The position numbers and the translations under genes are program-made. From assembly GCA_037903355.1 (NCBI GenBank), contig JBAJFE010000050.1, forward strand, positions 310,001-374,000: DNA of 64,000 bases, given 5' to 3'. The notes beneath the pieces are model-generated. The model made no database searches and was not told where the DNA came from. It saw nothing but the letters and a program-made list of their open reading frames with translations. Source of the DNA: Trichuris trichiura. Its lineage: Eukaryota; Nematoda; Enoplea; Trichinellida; Trichuridae. Positions 47,801 through 57,194 of this stretch are shown here, one piece after another (the stretch's first letter is position 1; each line of letters starts with the position of its first letter).

Positions 47801-50183
47801 GTACAATTTAAATATCGCACATTATTACAAGGATGAGAATGAAATATTCAAGTGCCTTTTTTTAAGTAGAGCGTAACGGTCCTATTCATAATTTCAATTC
47901 GCTTAACGCAAACATTTTCATCATTTTCTAGCCCAACGAAATTCCTTTCTGTTAATCAGCCAACTTCCATAACCGACAACACATCCGCTTCTTCTTAGGT
48001 ACCATTCGTCGAGATCTGCCGCAGATTCAGACGGGTAGACGGCTCCTACACCAGCGTCCGCTCTAAGTCTTCCGCACAATTGGCACATTCCTATATGAAA
48101 ACCGCCGGGAAAGGGAACAGCTTCGTAGTTGTCCTTCCACTTGTAATACTCTATGTAGGCGGTCAAATTGCCATTCAGATAATCGATGTACTTGGCCAAC
48201 TCTTTTGGACTTTTAAAATCATCCGCAGCGATAAACGAACCCTTCGGCAATAGCGGTTCATAGAAGCTACGCTTCATAACGATGGGTACCATGTGCGATT
48301 CGACTCGATTAAATATTTTTTCCGTGACGAAATCCTTGCAAGCGCTGTTCTCAAATGCAATGTAAAATTTGTAGTTCTTTTTGAACGTTTCCTCACAGGT
48401 ACTTTGCTGCATACCCGCTATGGCTATCTTGGAACAATTCGAAGTGCCGCAATTACCGTACGAATCCACATCCAAATACTTTTGCAACTCGGCAACGTAC
48501 ACCTCGCGCTGACTGGTCGTGTAGCAAAAGTTGACAACCCAAACAACCTTTTTTGGCTTTGAAGAAGCAATTGACATCCAAACTGATAGCGGCGTTTTCA
48601 ATGGCGGGTTTCTTAACTTTAAATAACCGAACGGACAGAATATATCCGAATCCCGTCTGAAAGTCATTGTTAAAGTATAATAGTCTTTCTGAAGCATCTT
48701 AAAGGCAACGTCAGACACATAATGGGCTGATTCCATTAAAAAGAAAACATAATGTTGATGCGGTAATCTCTTTCTCAGCGGCAGGTCAAACGGATTGAGA
48801 GTACGATCATAGTGAACAATAGCGCTGCTCTCGTTAATTAATGATCTGTCAAAAGTTATACGACAGTTCAAGGCTGAGCAGTATTTCAAATATTCATTTG
48901 AAATGTGCGCGTCAGAATAGTCTTCCCACATTAGAATTAGCAACGGCTTCTTCTTCTCATAGAGGTCACCGTTTACGTTCACACCATGCAAATGACTAGC
49001 GGGCATATTTCTATTGTTAACAAACGATATAGGTGCATGATTTAGCAGAAAATTAGCTGGCTGGATTTTCATGGAGCTTTGATGCAGCCACCGCCAACAG
49101 TTCACCAGTACTAAAATGACTGCGATAAGAGCTAATGACGCGAATGATACCCTCTGGCAAATAACTGCGAAATTGGCCATCAGTTAATTTCCATACACAT
49201 TCAACAGTTGGACGAAGCTAGCGTGGATGGAGCATAACTAAAGACAGAGGATAAAACTTCAGAAAGAGAACATTCAGTATTGCTGGCAATACAATCGTCA
49301 AGGAAAGTATATGAAGAAAGAAGGTACTTGTTGTGTTTTGAAAATCATAAATACCCACTACAGCAACAATGAAGTTTAAAATCTTGGACCTAACCCTGCT
49401 AGTCTGATATCGCTGCTTACACAAATAGCAGCAGCTAGTTTTTTGTTCACATTGGAGAAACGGTATCACGCTAACAGTGCTCAATTACGCATGTTAGCCT
49501 TCGCTCTTTTGTGATTTACGAATAAACAGATATCGCTTACTCGCTGGCTGGCGCCCAACAGCTATCACCGTCACCGGACACAAAAGTACTCTCTAACTTA
49601 ACTATCGTTTCTACGTATGCATTAGAATTTCATTACATATACTTGGGCAGTTAGTTCTAGCATTGAGACAGTTAGTTCTAGCATTGAGACGTATAGCACG
49701 CATTGTATACGAATAAAGCGATCACATGGTCTAGCATGTAACAAATATTTCTACATTTGAATGTATCGCGGATAAGATGAGCCTACTGTCTTTTCACCAA
49801 CATTCTGTAGTGCAAAAGATACAGAAACTTTGCGCTCTTTTTGAGCACAACTACGTGAACAATGGCATGTTTGTACTAATGAGATTTTGCGCTAAAAATG
49901 TATTTGATGTACACCATAACCGCAACTGTGTTTGCCTCCATATAAACCACTAAACTCATAACAGATAATGATAACAACAGAATAGATAAGACTGGCAACT
50001 GGCTGATAAGATTCAGATTTCTACGTATTCCAGTAATTTGCATAAAATGGAACGGGATAAATATGACTTGACTAACTACGTCATTTCAAGTAGCTGAAGG
50101 TGAACTGCTTCCGTGAATATAACTGAGCATATATAATTATGAATTTGATATTTTTTGCCTTTCTGATTTTTCTCTCACCTATG
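47801..50183 (-). repeat. Unit D of the GT10/Gypsy repeat (truncated)
   Basis: Reverse-complement match to the plus-strand units from CATAGGTGAGAG (near 50180) through the GT10 gene. It breaks off at about 47800, immediately after the GTACGGATTAG junction where Gypsy sequence starts in the other units, so the Gypsy body is missing here. A 21-bp tandem duplication (49648-49689) is private to this unit. Confidence 0.85.
47921..49180 (-). CDS. Alpha-1,3-fucosyltransferase, GT10 (array copy, type a)
   Basis: Single exon, 419 residues; same architecture as the 4580 copy with anchor near residues 10-29, FRRDSDIFCPFG, YKFYIAFENSACKDFVTEK and CQLC. 'Type a' residues (SDVAFK, ELQKYL, AGMQQST) match the 4580 copy. 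The C-terminus is altered: DLDEWYLRRSGCVVGYGSW and seven added residues past the usual LINRK end. Intact. Confidence 0.95.
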   Translation of the reverse strand: MANFAVICQRVSFASLALIAVILVLVNCWRWLHQSSMKIQPANFLLNHAPISFVNNRNMPASHLHGVNVNGDLYEKKKPLLILMWEDYSDAHISNEYLKYCSALNCRITFDRSLINESSAIVHYDRTLNPFDLPLRKRLPHQHYVFFLMESAHYVSDVAFKMLQKDYYTLTMTFRRDSDIFCPFGYLKLRNPPLKTPLSVWMSIASSKPKKVVWVVNFCYTTSQREVYVAELQKYLDVDSYGNCGTSNCSKIAIAGMQQSTCEETFKKNYKFYIAFENSACKDFVTEKIFNRVESHMVPIVMKRSFYEPLLPKGSFIAADDFKSPKELAKYIDYLNGNLTAYIEYYKWKDNYEAVPFPGGFHIGMCQLCGRLRADAGVGAVYPSESAADLDEWYLRRSGCVVGYGSWLINRKEFRWARK

Positions 50184-50384
50184 TGGTGTCCCGCGTGGAA
50201 TGGTCTGTAGTGCGGCCAGAGCAGAACAAGCTAGGAACATTTATTTGTACAGCGAGCGATAATCAGTAACTAACGCGCATAACCACAGTTAGCCAGCGGC
50301 AGAAAAAAAACTGGCTGCTAATATGAATCCAAGCAGCAACAACTGACTGGCAGGTTTAAACTTAGGTTCTTTCAAGACATAACA
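50184..50384 (-). repeat. 3' LTR of Gypsy copy 3
   Basis: 201 bp; reads TGTTATGTC ... GGGACACCA on the minus strand, one base off the usual ACAACA end. Confidence 0.8.
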
Positions 50385-51808
50385 CTCATCCCTCCTGAGC
50401 ACACGTAATCCTTCAAATAGGCTGGACGGTTTCGTACGCGCTTGGGGCGTGAGGGGACTGGAGGAGGCTGTTCTGGCGTTGTAGGCTTTTGTGTCTGGGG
50501 AGAAGATGGTTGACTGTCAACATTTTCGTTTGGTGAATATTCGGGACTTCTTTTCTGGATGAGGTCTGCGCGCCTTTTTACGGACTTCCCATCCTATGTC
50601 GTAGCTTCATAGGACACTGGTCCCGTATGTTCCGAAATGATTGCTGGTACCCATGGAGGTCCAGTTTCCTATGTTTGAATGTAAACCGCTTCGTTCAGTT
50701 CGAACTTCTGTTCTTCCTTGGAGGCTGCCAACTGTGTATCCTGGCTTAACTGTCTATCCTGGACGTAATCAGTATGCAGATGATGCAAGCAGGATTTTAA
50801 TTTGCTGCCCATGAGTAGCTCTGCCGGGCTCAGGCCGGTTACCGTGAATGGCGTAATGTGAGAAGTGAGCAGAAAACGTGCTAAACGTTTGTTCCATCTT
50901 CCGTGTATCATTTTCCTAACGGAATCCTTCGTTGCCTGTACCATCTTTTCAGGCTGTCCGTTACTTGAGGCGTGGTGCGAAGACACCCTTATGGACCGTA
51001 TGAAGTTATCTCGACAAAATTTTTGGAATTCTTCTGATGTGAATTGTGGTCCGTTGTCGGAAACAATGGAGTCAAGGAGTCCATATGTAGCGAACAATTC
51101 ATGAAGTACCCTAATAGTACTCGCTGCAGTAGTTGTTCTCATCAGCCTTACCTCAAGCCATTTTGAGTAGGCGTCAACAATTATAAGAAATTGTTCTCCT
51201 TGGAATGGATCAGCGAAATCTATATGGAGACGTGACCAAGGATTTCGCGGTATTTCCCATGGATGTAGAGGTGCCTTAGGAGGCGAGTGCTGATGTGTTT
51301 GGCAGACAACACAGTTTGAGACGAAATCTTCAATATCGGAATGCGTTTGGTTGACTCCATGAATGCTCAGGCCTAAAGGAGAGAACCATTGAAGCTTTAA
51401 GAGGTTTTCTCCGTCTGTTTCAGTGACGAGTAGTCGCAGTTTCGCCGTGTGACGTTTGTATACAACCCTGACTACGCAGTAGCCCATGAGTTTTATCGCA
51501 TTTTTCTGGAAATCACGGATTCGCAAATTGAATGGTCAGATTAGTGGTCCTTTTATTGGCCATAACCTTGCATACGTTCCTATCGAAATGAAAAAAAAAT
51601 CAGAACCAGAGTCAACCTCCATAGTGAACGGTTTGCGTTCGATGCGTACCTTAATGCAAATTTCGGGAGATTTAGCCTGTCGCACGTTGTTGAGCATAAA
51701 CGCTTCATTAGGAGATTGATTCACTTTATGCGTGGCTGGCTGGCGCGTGCGTGAGAATGCTTTGTTCTTGTAGATGGACTCCGCTGCAGCGGCGACTACT
51801 AATCCGTA
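50184..51808 (-). mobile_element. Gypsy-type LTR retroelement, 5'-truncated and RT-deleted (copy 3)
   Basis: Same 5' breakpoint and same protease-to-integrase jump as copies 1 and 2. It retains the longest integrase frame (51526-50669, 285 codons), covering zinc-binding CVVCQ, the central DDE core (VSDNGPQFTSEEF) and part of the C-terminus. The protease frame (51811-51536) has the DSG motif. LTR at 50184-50384. Relic but less decayed. Confidence 0.9.
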
Positions 51809-51946
51809 CAATTTAAATATTATACATTATTACAAGGAGGATAGTGAAATATTTAAGTGATTTTTTTGAAGTAGAGTGTAACGGTTTTATTCATAGCTTC
51901 AATTCGCTCAACGCAAAAATTTTAACCGTTTTCTAGCACAACGTAG

Positions 51947-53185
51947 TTACTTTCTGTTAATCAGCCACTTTCCATAACCGGGAAGACATTCGCTTCTTCC
52001 TTTGTACCATTTGTCAATGTCTGCCGCAGATTCCGACGGGTAGACGGCTCCTACACCAGCGTCCGCTCTAAGTCTTCCGCACAATTGGCACATTCCTATA
52101 TGAAAACTGCCGGGAAAGGGAACAGCTTCGTACTTGTCCTTCCACTTGTAATACTCTATGTAGGCGGTCAAATTGCCATTCAAATAATCGATGTACTTGG
52201 CCAACTCTTTTGGACTTTTAAAATCATCCGCAGCGATAAACGAACCCTTCGGCAATAGCGGTTCATAGAAGCTACGCTTCATAACGATGGGTACCATGTG
52301 CGATTCGACTCGATTAAATATTTTTTCCGTGACAAAATCCTTGCAAGCGCTGTTCTCAAATGCTATGTAAAATTTGTAGTTCTTTTTGAACGTTTCCTCG
52401 CAGGAACTGTGCTGCATACTCGCTATGGCTATTTTGGGACATTTCAAAGAACCGCAATAGCCGTACGTATCCACATCCAAATACTTTTTCAACTCGGCAA
52501 CGTACACCTCGCGCTGACTGATCGAGTTGCAAAAGCTGACAACCCAAACAACTTTTTTTGGCTTTGAAGAAGCAATTGACGTCCAAACCGATAGCGGCGT
52601 TTTCAAAGACGGGTTTCTTAACTTTAAATAACCAAACGGACAGAATATATCCGAATCCCGTCTGAAAGTCATTGTTAAAGTATAATAGTCTTTCTGAAGC
52701 ATTCTAAAGGCACGTTTGGACACGTAATGGGCTGATTCCATTAAAAAGAAAACATAATGTTGATGCGGTAATCTCTTTCTCAGCGGCAGGTCAGACGGAT
52801 TGAGAGTACGATCATAGTGAACAATAGCGCTGCTCTCGTTAATTAATAATCTGTCAAAAGTTATACGACAGTTCAAGGCTGAGCAGTATTTCAAATATTC
52901 ATTTGAAATGTGCGCGTCAGAATAGTCTTCCCACATTAGAATTAGCAACGGCTTCTTCTTCTCATAGACGTCACCGTTTACGTTCGCACTATGCAAATGA
53001 CTAGCGGGCGTATTTCTATTGTTAACAAACGATATAGGTGCATGATTTAGCAGAACATTAGCTGGCTCGATTTTCATGGAGCTTTGATGCAGCCACCGCC
53101 AACAGTTCACCAGTACTAAAATGAATGCGATAAGAGCTAATGACGCGAAGGATACCCTCTGGCAAATAACTGCGAAATTAGCCAT
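51947..53185 (-). CDS. Alpha-1,3-fucosyltransferase, GT10 (array copy, type b)
   Basis: Single exon, 412 residues; anchor about residues 10-29, FRRDSDIFCPFG, YKFYIAFENSACKDFVTEK, CQLC. 'Type b' residues (SKRAFR, ELKKYL, GSLKCPK, ASMQHSS) pair it with the 8577 copy, although REVYVAEL and YLDVD are shared with its same-cluster neighbour at 47921. Intact. Confidence 0.95.
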   Translation of the reverse strand: MANFAVICQRVSFASLALIAFILVLVNCWRWLHQSSMKIEPANVLLNHAPISFVNNRNTPASHLHSANVNGDVYEKKKPLLILMWEDYSDAHISNEYLKYCSALNCRITFDRLLINESSAIVHYDRTLNPSDLPLRKRLPHQHYVFFLMESAHYVSKRAFRMLQKDYYTLTMTFRRDSDIFCPFGYLKLRNPSLKTPLSVWTSIASSKPKKVVWVVSFCNSISQREVYVAELKKYLDVDTYGYCGSLKCPKIAIASMQHSSCEETFKKNYKFYIAFENSACKDFVTEKIFNRVESHMVPIVMKRSFYEPLLPKGSFIAADDFKSPKELAKYIDYLNGNLTAYIEYYKWKDKYEAVPFPGSFHIGMCQLCGRLRADAGVGAVYPSESAADIDKWYKGRSECLPGYGKWLINRK

Positions 53186-53414
53186 CAGTTAATTTCCATA
53201 CGCATTCAACAGTTGGACGAAGCTAGCGTGGATGGAGCATCACTAAAGACAGAGGATAAAACTTCAGAAAGAGAACGATCAGTAGTGCTGGCAATACAAT
53301 CGTCAAGGAAAGTATATGAAGAAAGAAGGTACTTGTTGTGTTTTCAAAATCACAAATACCCACTACAGCAACAATGAAGTTTAAAATCTTGGACCTAACC
53401 CTGCTAGTCTGATA

Positions 53415-53660
53415 TCGCTGCTTCATTTTGGCTTCTTTTGTACAGATTTTCTGTGTCCCGTTGAATAAACTTTTATTAATAAACTTTTCTTAATAAACTG
53501 TCCGTAGCTTTCAGGTCTGAACTTGACCCGTCATCAGCGGTCTAAGGATTGACGTATGACTAAAGTGCACTAGTAACGTGCAACGTCTATAGCTGTTTAA
53601 AGGCCAGTGTTTTAAAGTGGGCCTTGTAGTTCTTCTCTTTGTCCGTCAGCGTCGCTGCTT
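53415..53660. mobile_element. 228-bp insertion with 9-bp target-site duplication and hammerhead-like core
   Basis: The sequence TCGCTGCTT occurs at 53415-53423 and again at 53652-53660, flanking 228 bp that are absent from the same position in the three other GT10 units, which read ATCGCTGCTTACACAAATAG without a break. On the minus strand the insert has GCTGATGACGGGTC, a loop, GACCTGAAAGCTACGG, then repeated GTTTATTAA-type runs and CAACGGGACA. Noncoding; small retroposon or MITE-like. Confidence 0.85.
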
Positions 53661-54417
53661 ACACAAATAGCAGCAGCTAGTTTTTTGTTCGCATTGGAGA
53701 AACGGTATCACGCTAACGGTGCTCAATTACGCATGTTAGCCTTCGCTCTTTTGTGATTTACGAATAAACAGATATCGCTTACTCGCTGGCTGGCGCCCAA
53801 CAGCTATCACCGTCACCGGACACAAAAGTACTCTCTAACTTAACTATCGTTTCTACGTATGCATTAGAATTTCATTTCATAAACTTGGGCATCATAACCC
53901 AACAGTTAGTTCTAGCACTGAAACGTATAGCATGAATTGTATACGAATAAAGCGATCACATGGTCTAGCATGTAACAAATATTTCTACATTTGAATGTAT
54001 CGCGGATAAGATGAGCCTACTGTCTTTTCGCCAACACTCTGTAGTGCAAAGGATACAGAAACTTTGCGCTCTTTTTGAGCACAACTACGTGAACAATGGC
54101 GTGTTTGTACTAATGAGATTTGGCGCTAAAAATGTATTCGATGTACACCATAACCGCAACTGTGTTTGCCTCCATATAAACCACTAAACTCATAACAGAT
54201 AATGATAACAACAGAATAGATAAGACTGGCAACTGGCTGATAAGATTCAGATTTCTACGTATCCCAGTAATTTGCATAAAATGGAACGAGATAAATATGA
54301 CTTGACTAACTACGTCATTTCAAGTAGCTGAAGGTGAACTGCTTCCGCGAATACAACTGAGCATATATAATTATGAATCTGATGTTTTTTGCCTTTCTGA
54401 TTTTTCTCTCACCTATG

Positions 54418-54619
54418 TGTTGTCCCGCGTGGAATAATCTGTAGTGCGGCCAGAGCAGAACAAGCGAAGGAACGTTTATTTGTACAGCGAGCGATAATCA
54501 GTAACTAACGCGCATAACCACGGTTAGCCAGCGGCAGAAAAAAACCTGGCTGCTAATATTAATCCAAGCAGCAACAACTGACTGGCAGGTTTAAACTTAG
54601 GTTGTTTCAAGACATAACA
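54418..54619 (-). repeat. 3' LTR of Gypsy copy 4
   Basis: 202 bp, TGTTATGTC to GGGACAACA on the minus strand, preceded by GGAGGGATGAG. Confidence 0.8.
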
Positions 54620-56946
54620 CTCATCCCTCCAGAGCACACGTAATCCTTCAAATAGGCTGGACGGTTTCGTACGCGCTTGGGGCGTGAGGGGACTGGAGGA
54701 GGCTGTTCTGGCGTTGTAGGCTTTTGTGTCTGGGGAGAAGATGGTTGACTGTCAACATTTCCGTTTGGTGAATATTCAGGACTTCTTTTCTGGATGAGGT
54801 CTGCGCGCCTTTTTACGGACTTCCCATCCTGTGTCGTAGCTTCATAGGACACTGGTCCCGTAGGTTCTGAAATGATTGCTGGTACCCATGGAGATCCAGT
54901 TTCGTATGTTTGAATGTAAACCGCTTCGTTCCGTTCAAACTTCTGTTCTTCCTTGGAGGCTGCCAACTGTGTATCCTGGCTTAACTGTCTATCCTGGACG
55001 TAATCATTATGCAGATGATCCTAGCAGGTTTTTAGTTTCTTGCCCATGAGTAGCTCTGCCGGGCTCAGGCCGGTTACCGTGGATGGCGTAATGTGAGAAG
55101 TGAGCAGGAAACGTGCTAAACGTTTGTCCCAGCTTCCGTGTATCATTTTCCTAAGGGAATCCTTCGTTGTCTGTACCATCCTCTCAGCCTGTCCGTTACT
55201 TGAGGCGTGGTGCGAAGACACCCTTATGGACCGTATGAAGTTATCTCGACAATATGTTCGGAATTCTTCCGATGCGAATTGTGGTCCGTTCTCGCAAACA
55301 ATGGAGTCAAGGAGTCCATGTGTAGCGAACAATCACGAAGTGCGCTAATAGTACTCGCTGCAGTAGTTGTTCTCATCCGCCTTACCTCAAGCCATTTTGA
55401 GTAGGCGTCAACAATTATAAGAAATTGTTCTACTTGGAATGGACCAGCGAAATCTATATGGAGACGTGACCAAGGATTTCGCCATATTTCCCATGGATGT
55501 ACAGGTTCCTTAGGCGGCGAGTGCTGATGTGTTTAGCAGACAACACAGTTCGAGACGAAATCTTCAATATCGGAATGCGTTTGGTCGACTCCATCAATGC
55601 ACAGGCCTAATGGAGAGAACCATTGAAGCCCTAAGAGGCTTTCCCCGTCTGTTTAAGTGACGAGTAGTCGCAGTTTCGCCGTGTGACGTTTGTATACAAC
55701 CCTGACGTCACAGTAGCCAATGAGTTTTATCCCGTTTTTCTGGAAATCAAGGATTCGCAAATTAAATGGTCAAATCGGTGGTCCCTTTGCTGGCCATAAC
55801 TTTGCGTACGTTCCCATGGAGATGACGGAAACGTCAGAGCCAGAGTCAACCTGCATGGTGCACGGTTTGCCTTCGATGCGTAGCGTAACGCGAATTTTGG
55901 AAGATCTAACCTGCCGAACGCTGTTGAGCGTATACGCTTCGTTCAGAGATTCTTCATTTAATGCGTGCGTGGTTGGCTGGCGAGCACGCGAGAACGGTTT
56001 CTTCCTGTAGGTGGGCTTCGCCTTAGACGTCTTGCTTCTGCAGACTTTCGCTATGTGGCCCTTGTTATGGCAGGAGTTGCATTCTGCGTTTCTGAACTTG
56101 CAGTCTCTGCGACTGTGCAATCCTCCGCAAGAGGCGCAAACGTTCGTCGAGGTGATCAGTGTATCCTTCGGTGGCTTCCTTTTTGTTGAACTCGCTTGTC
56201 GTAATTAATTTGTGTTCAGGCTGTCGGTGGGTGGCTTTTGAGCTTGCAGCTCTTTCACCTGGCAAGCTGCGGCTTCTAAGACTTCGGCTTTTTTGACTGC
56301 TTCATCGTATGTCAGGGATGTTTCGGCTAAGAGTCGGCCTTGAATTGACTCATCACGCTGTCCGCATACGAGCTGGTCTTGCAGTCATTCCATTAACGTA
56401 TTCCCGAACTCACAGTCTTTGGCCAATCGTCGCAGTTCCATGGCGTATGCTGCGATGGGTTCGTCCTGACGTTGAAAACGCTTGCAGAAGAGGAAGCGTT
56501 TGTAAATTACTGACGTTTGGGGAGTAAAGTAAGTCTTCAACACTTGCGTCAGTTCTTCGAAAGTTTTGGTCGCCGGCGATTCAGGCGAAATCAGGGATTG
56601 CAGGACTGCATAAGCGGAGGAGCCCGTGGCGCTTAGTAACGGTGCCCGCTTCTTGACAGGGTCCGTAACGCCATTCGCAATACAATAAAATTCCATCTGC
56701 TCCACATACATGTCCCAAGACAAAAGCTTGACGATATCAAAAGCAGCCAGTTGCCTGATGGAGGCCACTGCAGAGAACTCTTACCTCGTCGCCAGTGTTG
56801 CATCCCTCATGGAGGGGCTGCACAGCGCTAGCATTATGAAAAGAGCGTGTATGAGTAGCATTTCTGCTGCGCCGATTGGCAGCGTGCCAGCCCCCTGTCC
56901 CAGACGGGGCTGGGCGCGAGGAGCGGCATCTCACCCTCATCACCAG

Positions 56947-57057
56947 TGTTGTGTCCCGCGTGGAGCGGATTTTGGAGCTTTCAGAGCAGAACTGCTGATA
57001 TGTATAAAAGCAGCAACATCCGACTGGCGGGTTTAACAAATGATTTTCAGGACAACA
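56947..57057 (-). repeat. 5' LTR of Gypsy copy 4 (internally deleted)
   Basis: About 111 bp; starts TGTTGTCC, shares AAACCCGCCAGTCGGAT with the 3' LTRs and ends GGGACACAACA, but lacks roughly 90 bp of the middle. Confidence 0.7.
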
Positions 57058-57194
57058 GATGTCCACTTAAGTTTTTCCCATTTTGGGATTTAACCGCTAC
57101 TGTACGTTTGCTGGAATGTCCAACATGTCCGTTTGAAATTCTTATTTTTTTCAGGTGAACAAGCAGTGCGCTATCTGCAACCTAGCGCATTTCA

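Larger units (their letters stand above)
51809..54417 (-). repeat. Unit C of the GT10/Gypsy repeat
   Basis: Minus-strand counterpart of units 1 and 2, beginning with CATAGGTGAGAG right after the LTR of Gypsy copy 4 and continuing into Gypsy copy 3. Its leader is interrupted by a 228-bp insertion at 53424-53651. Confidence 0.9.
54418..57057 (-). mobile_element. Gypsy-type LTR retroelement, longest copy, RT-deleted (copy 4)
   Basis: The only copy with both LTRs: 57057-56947 (shortened) and 54619-54418. From 5' to 3': gag (frame 56768-56385, ended by a stop), a zinc knuckle with the CX2CX4HX4C pattern CNSCHNKGHIAKVC near 56080, protease DSGSD in 56120-55770, then the same jump from the pol linker to the integrase CVVC region, integrase core in 55332-55021 and C-terminal tail 54966-54607. 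RT and RNase H are missing as in every other copy. Several stops and frameshifts; inactive. A TGG follows the 5' LTR by a few bases, as a tRNA primer site would. Confidence 0.9.
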
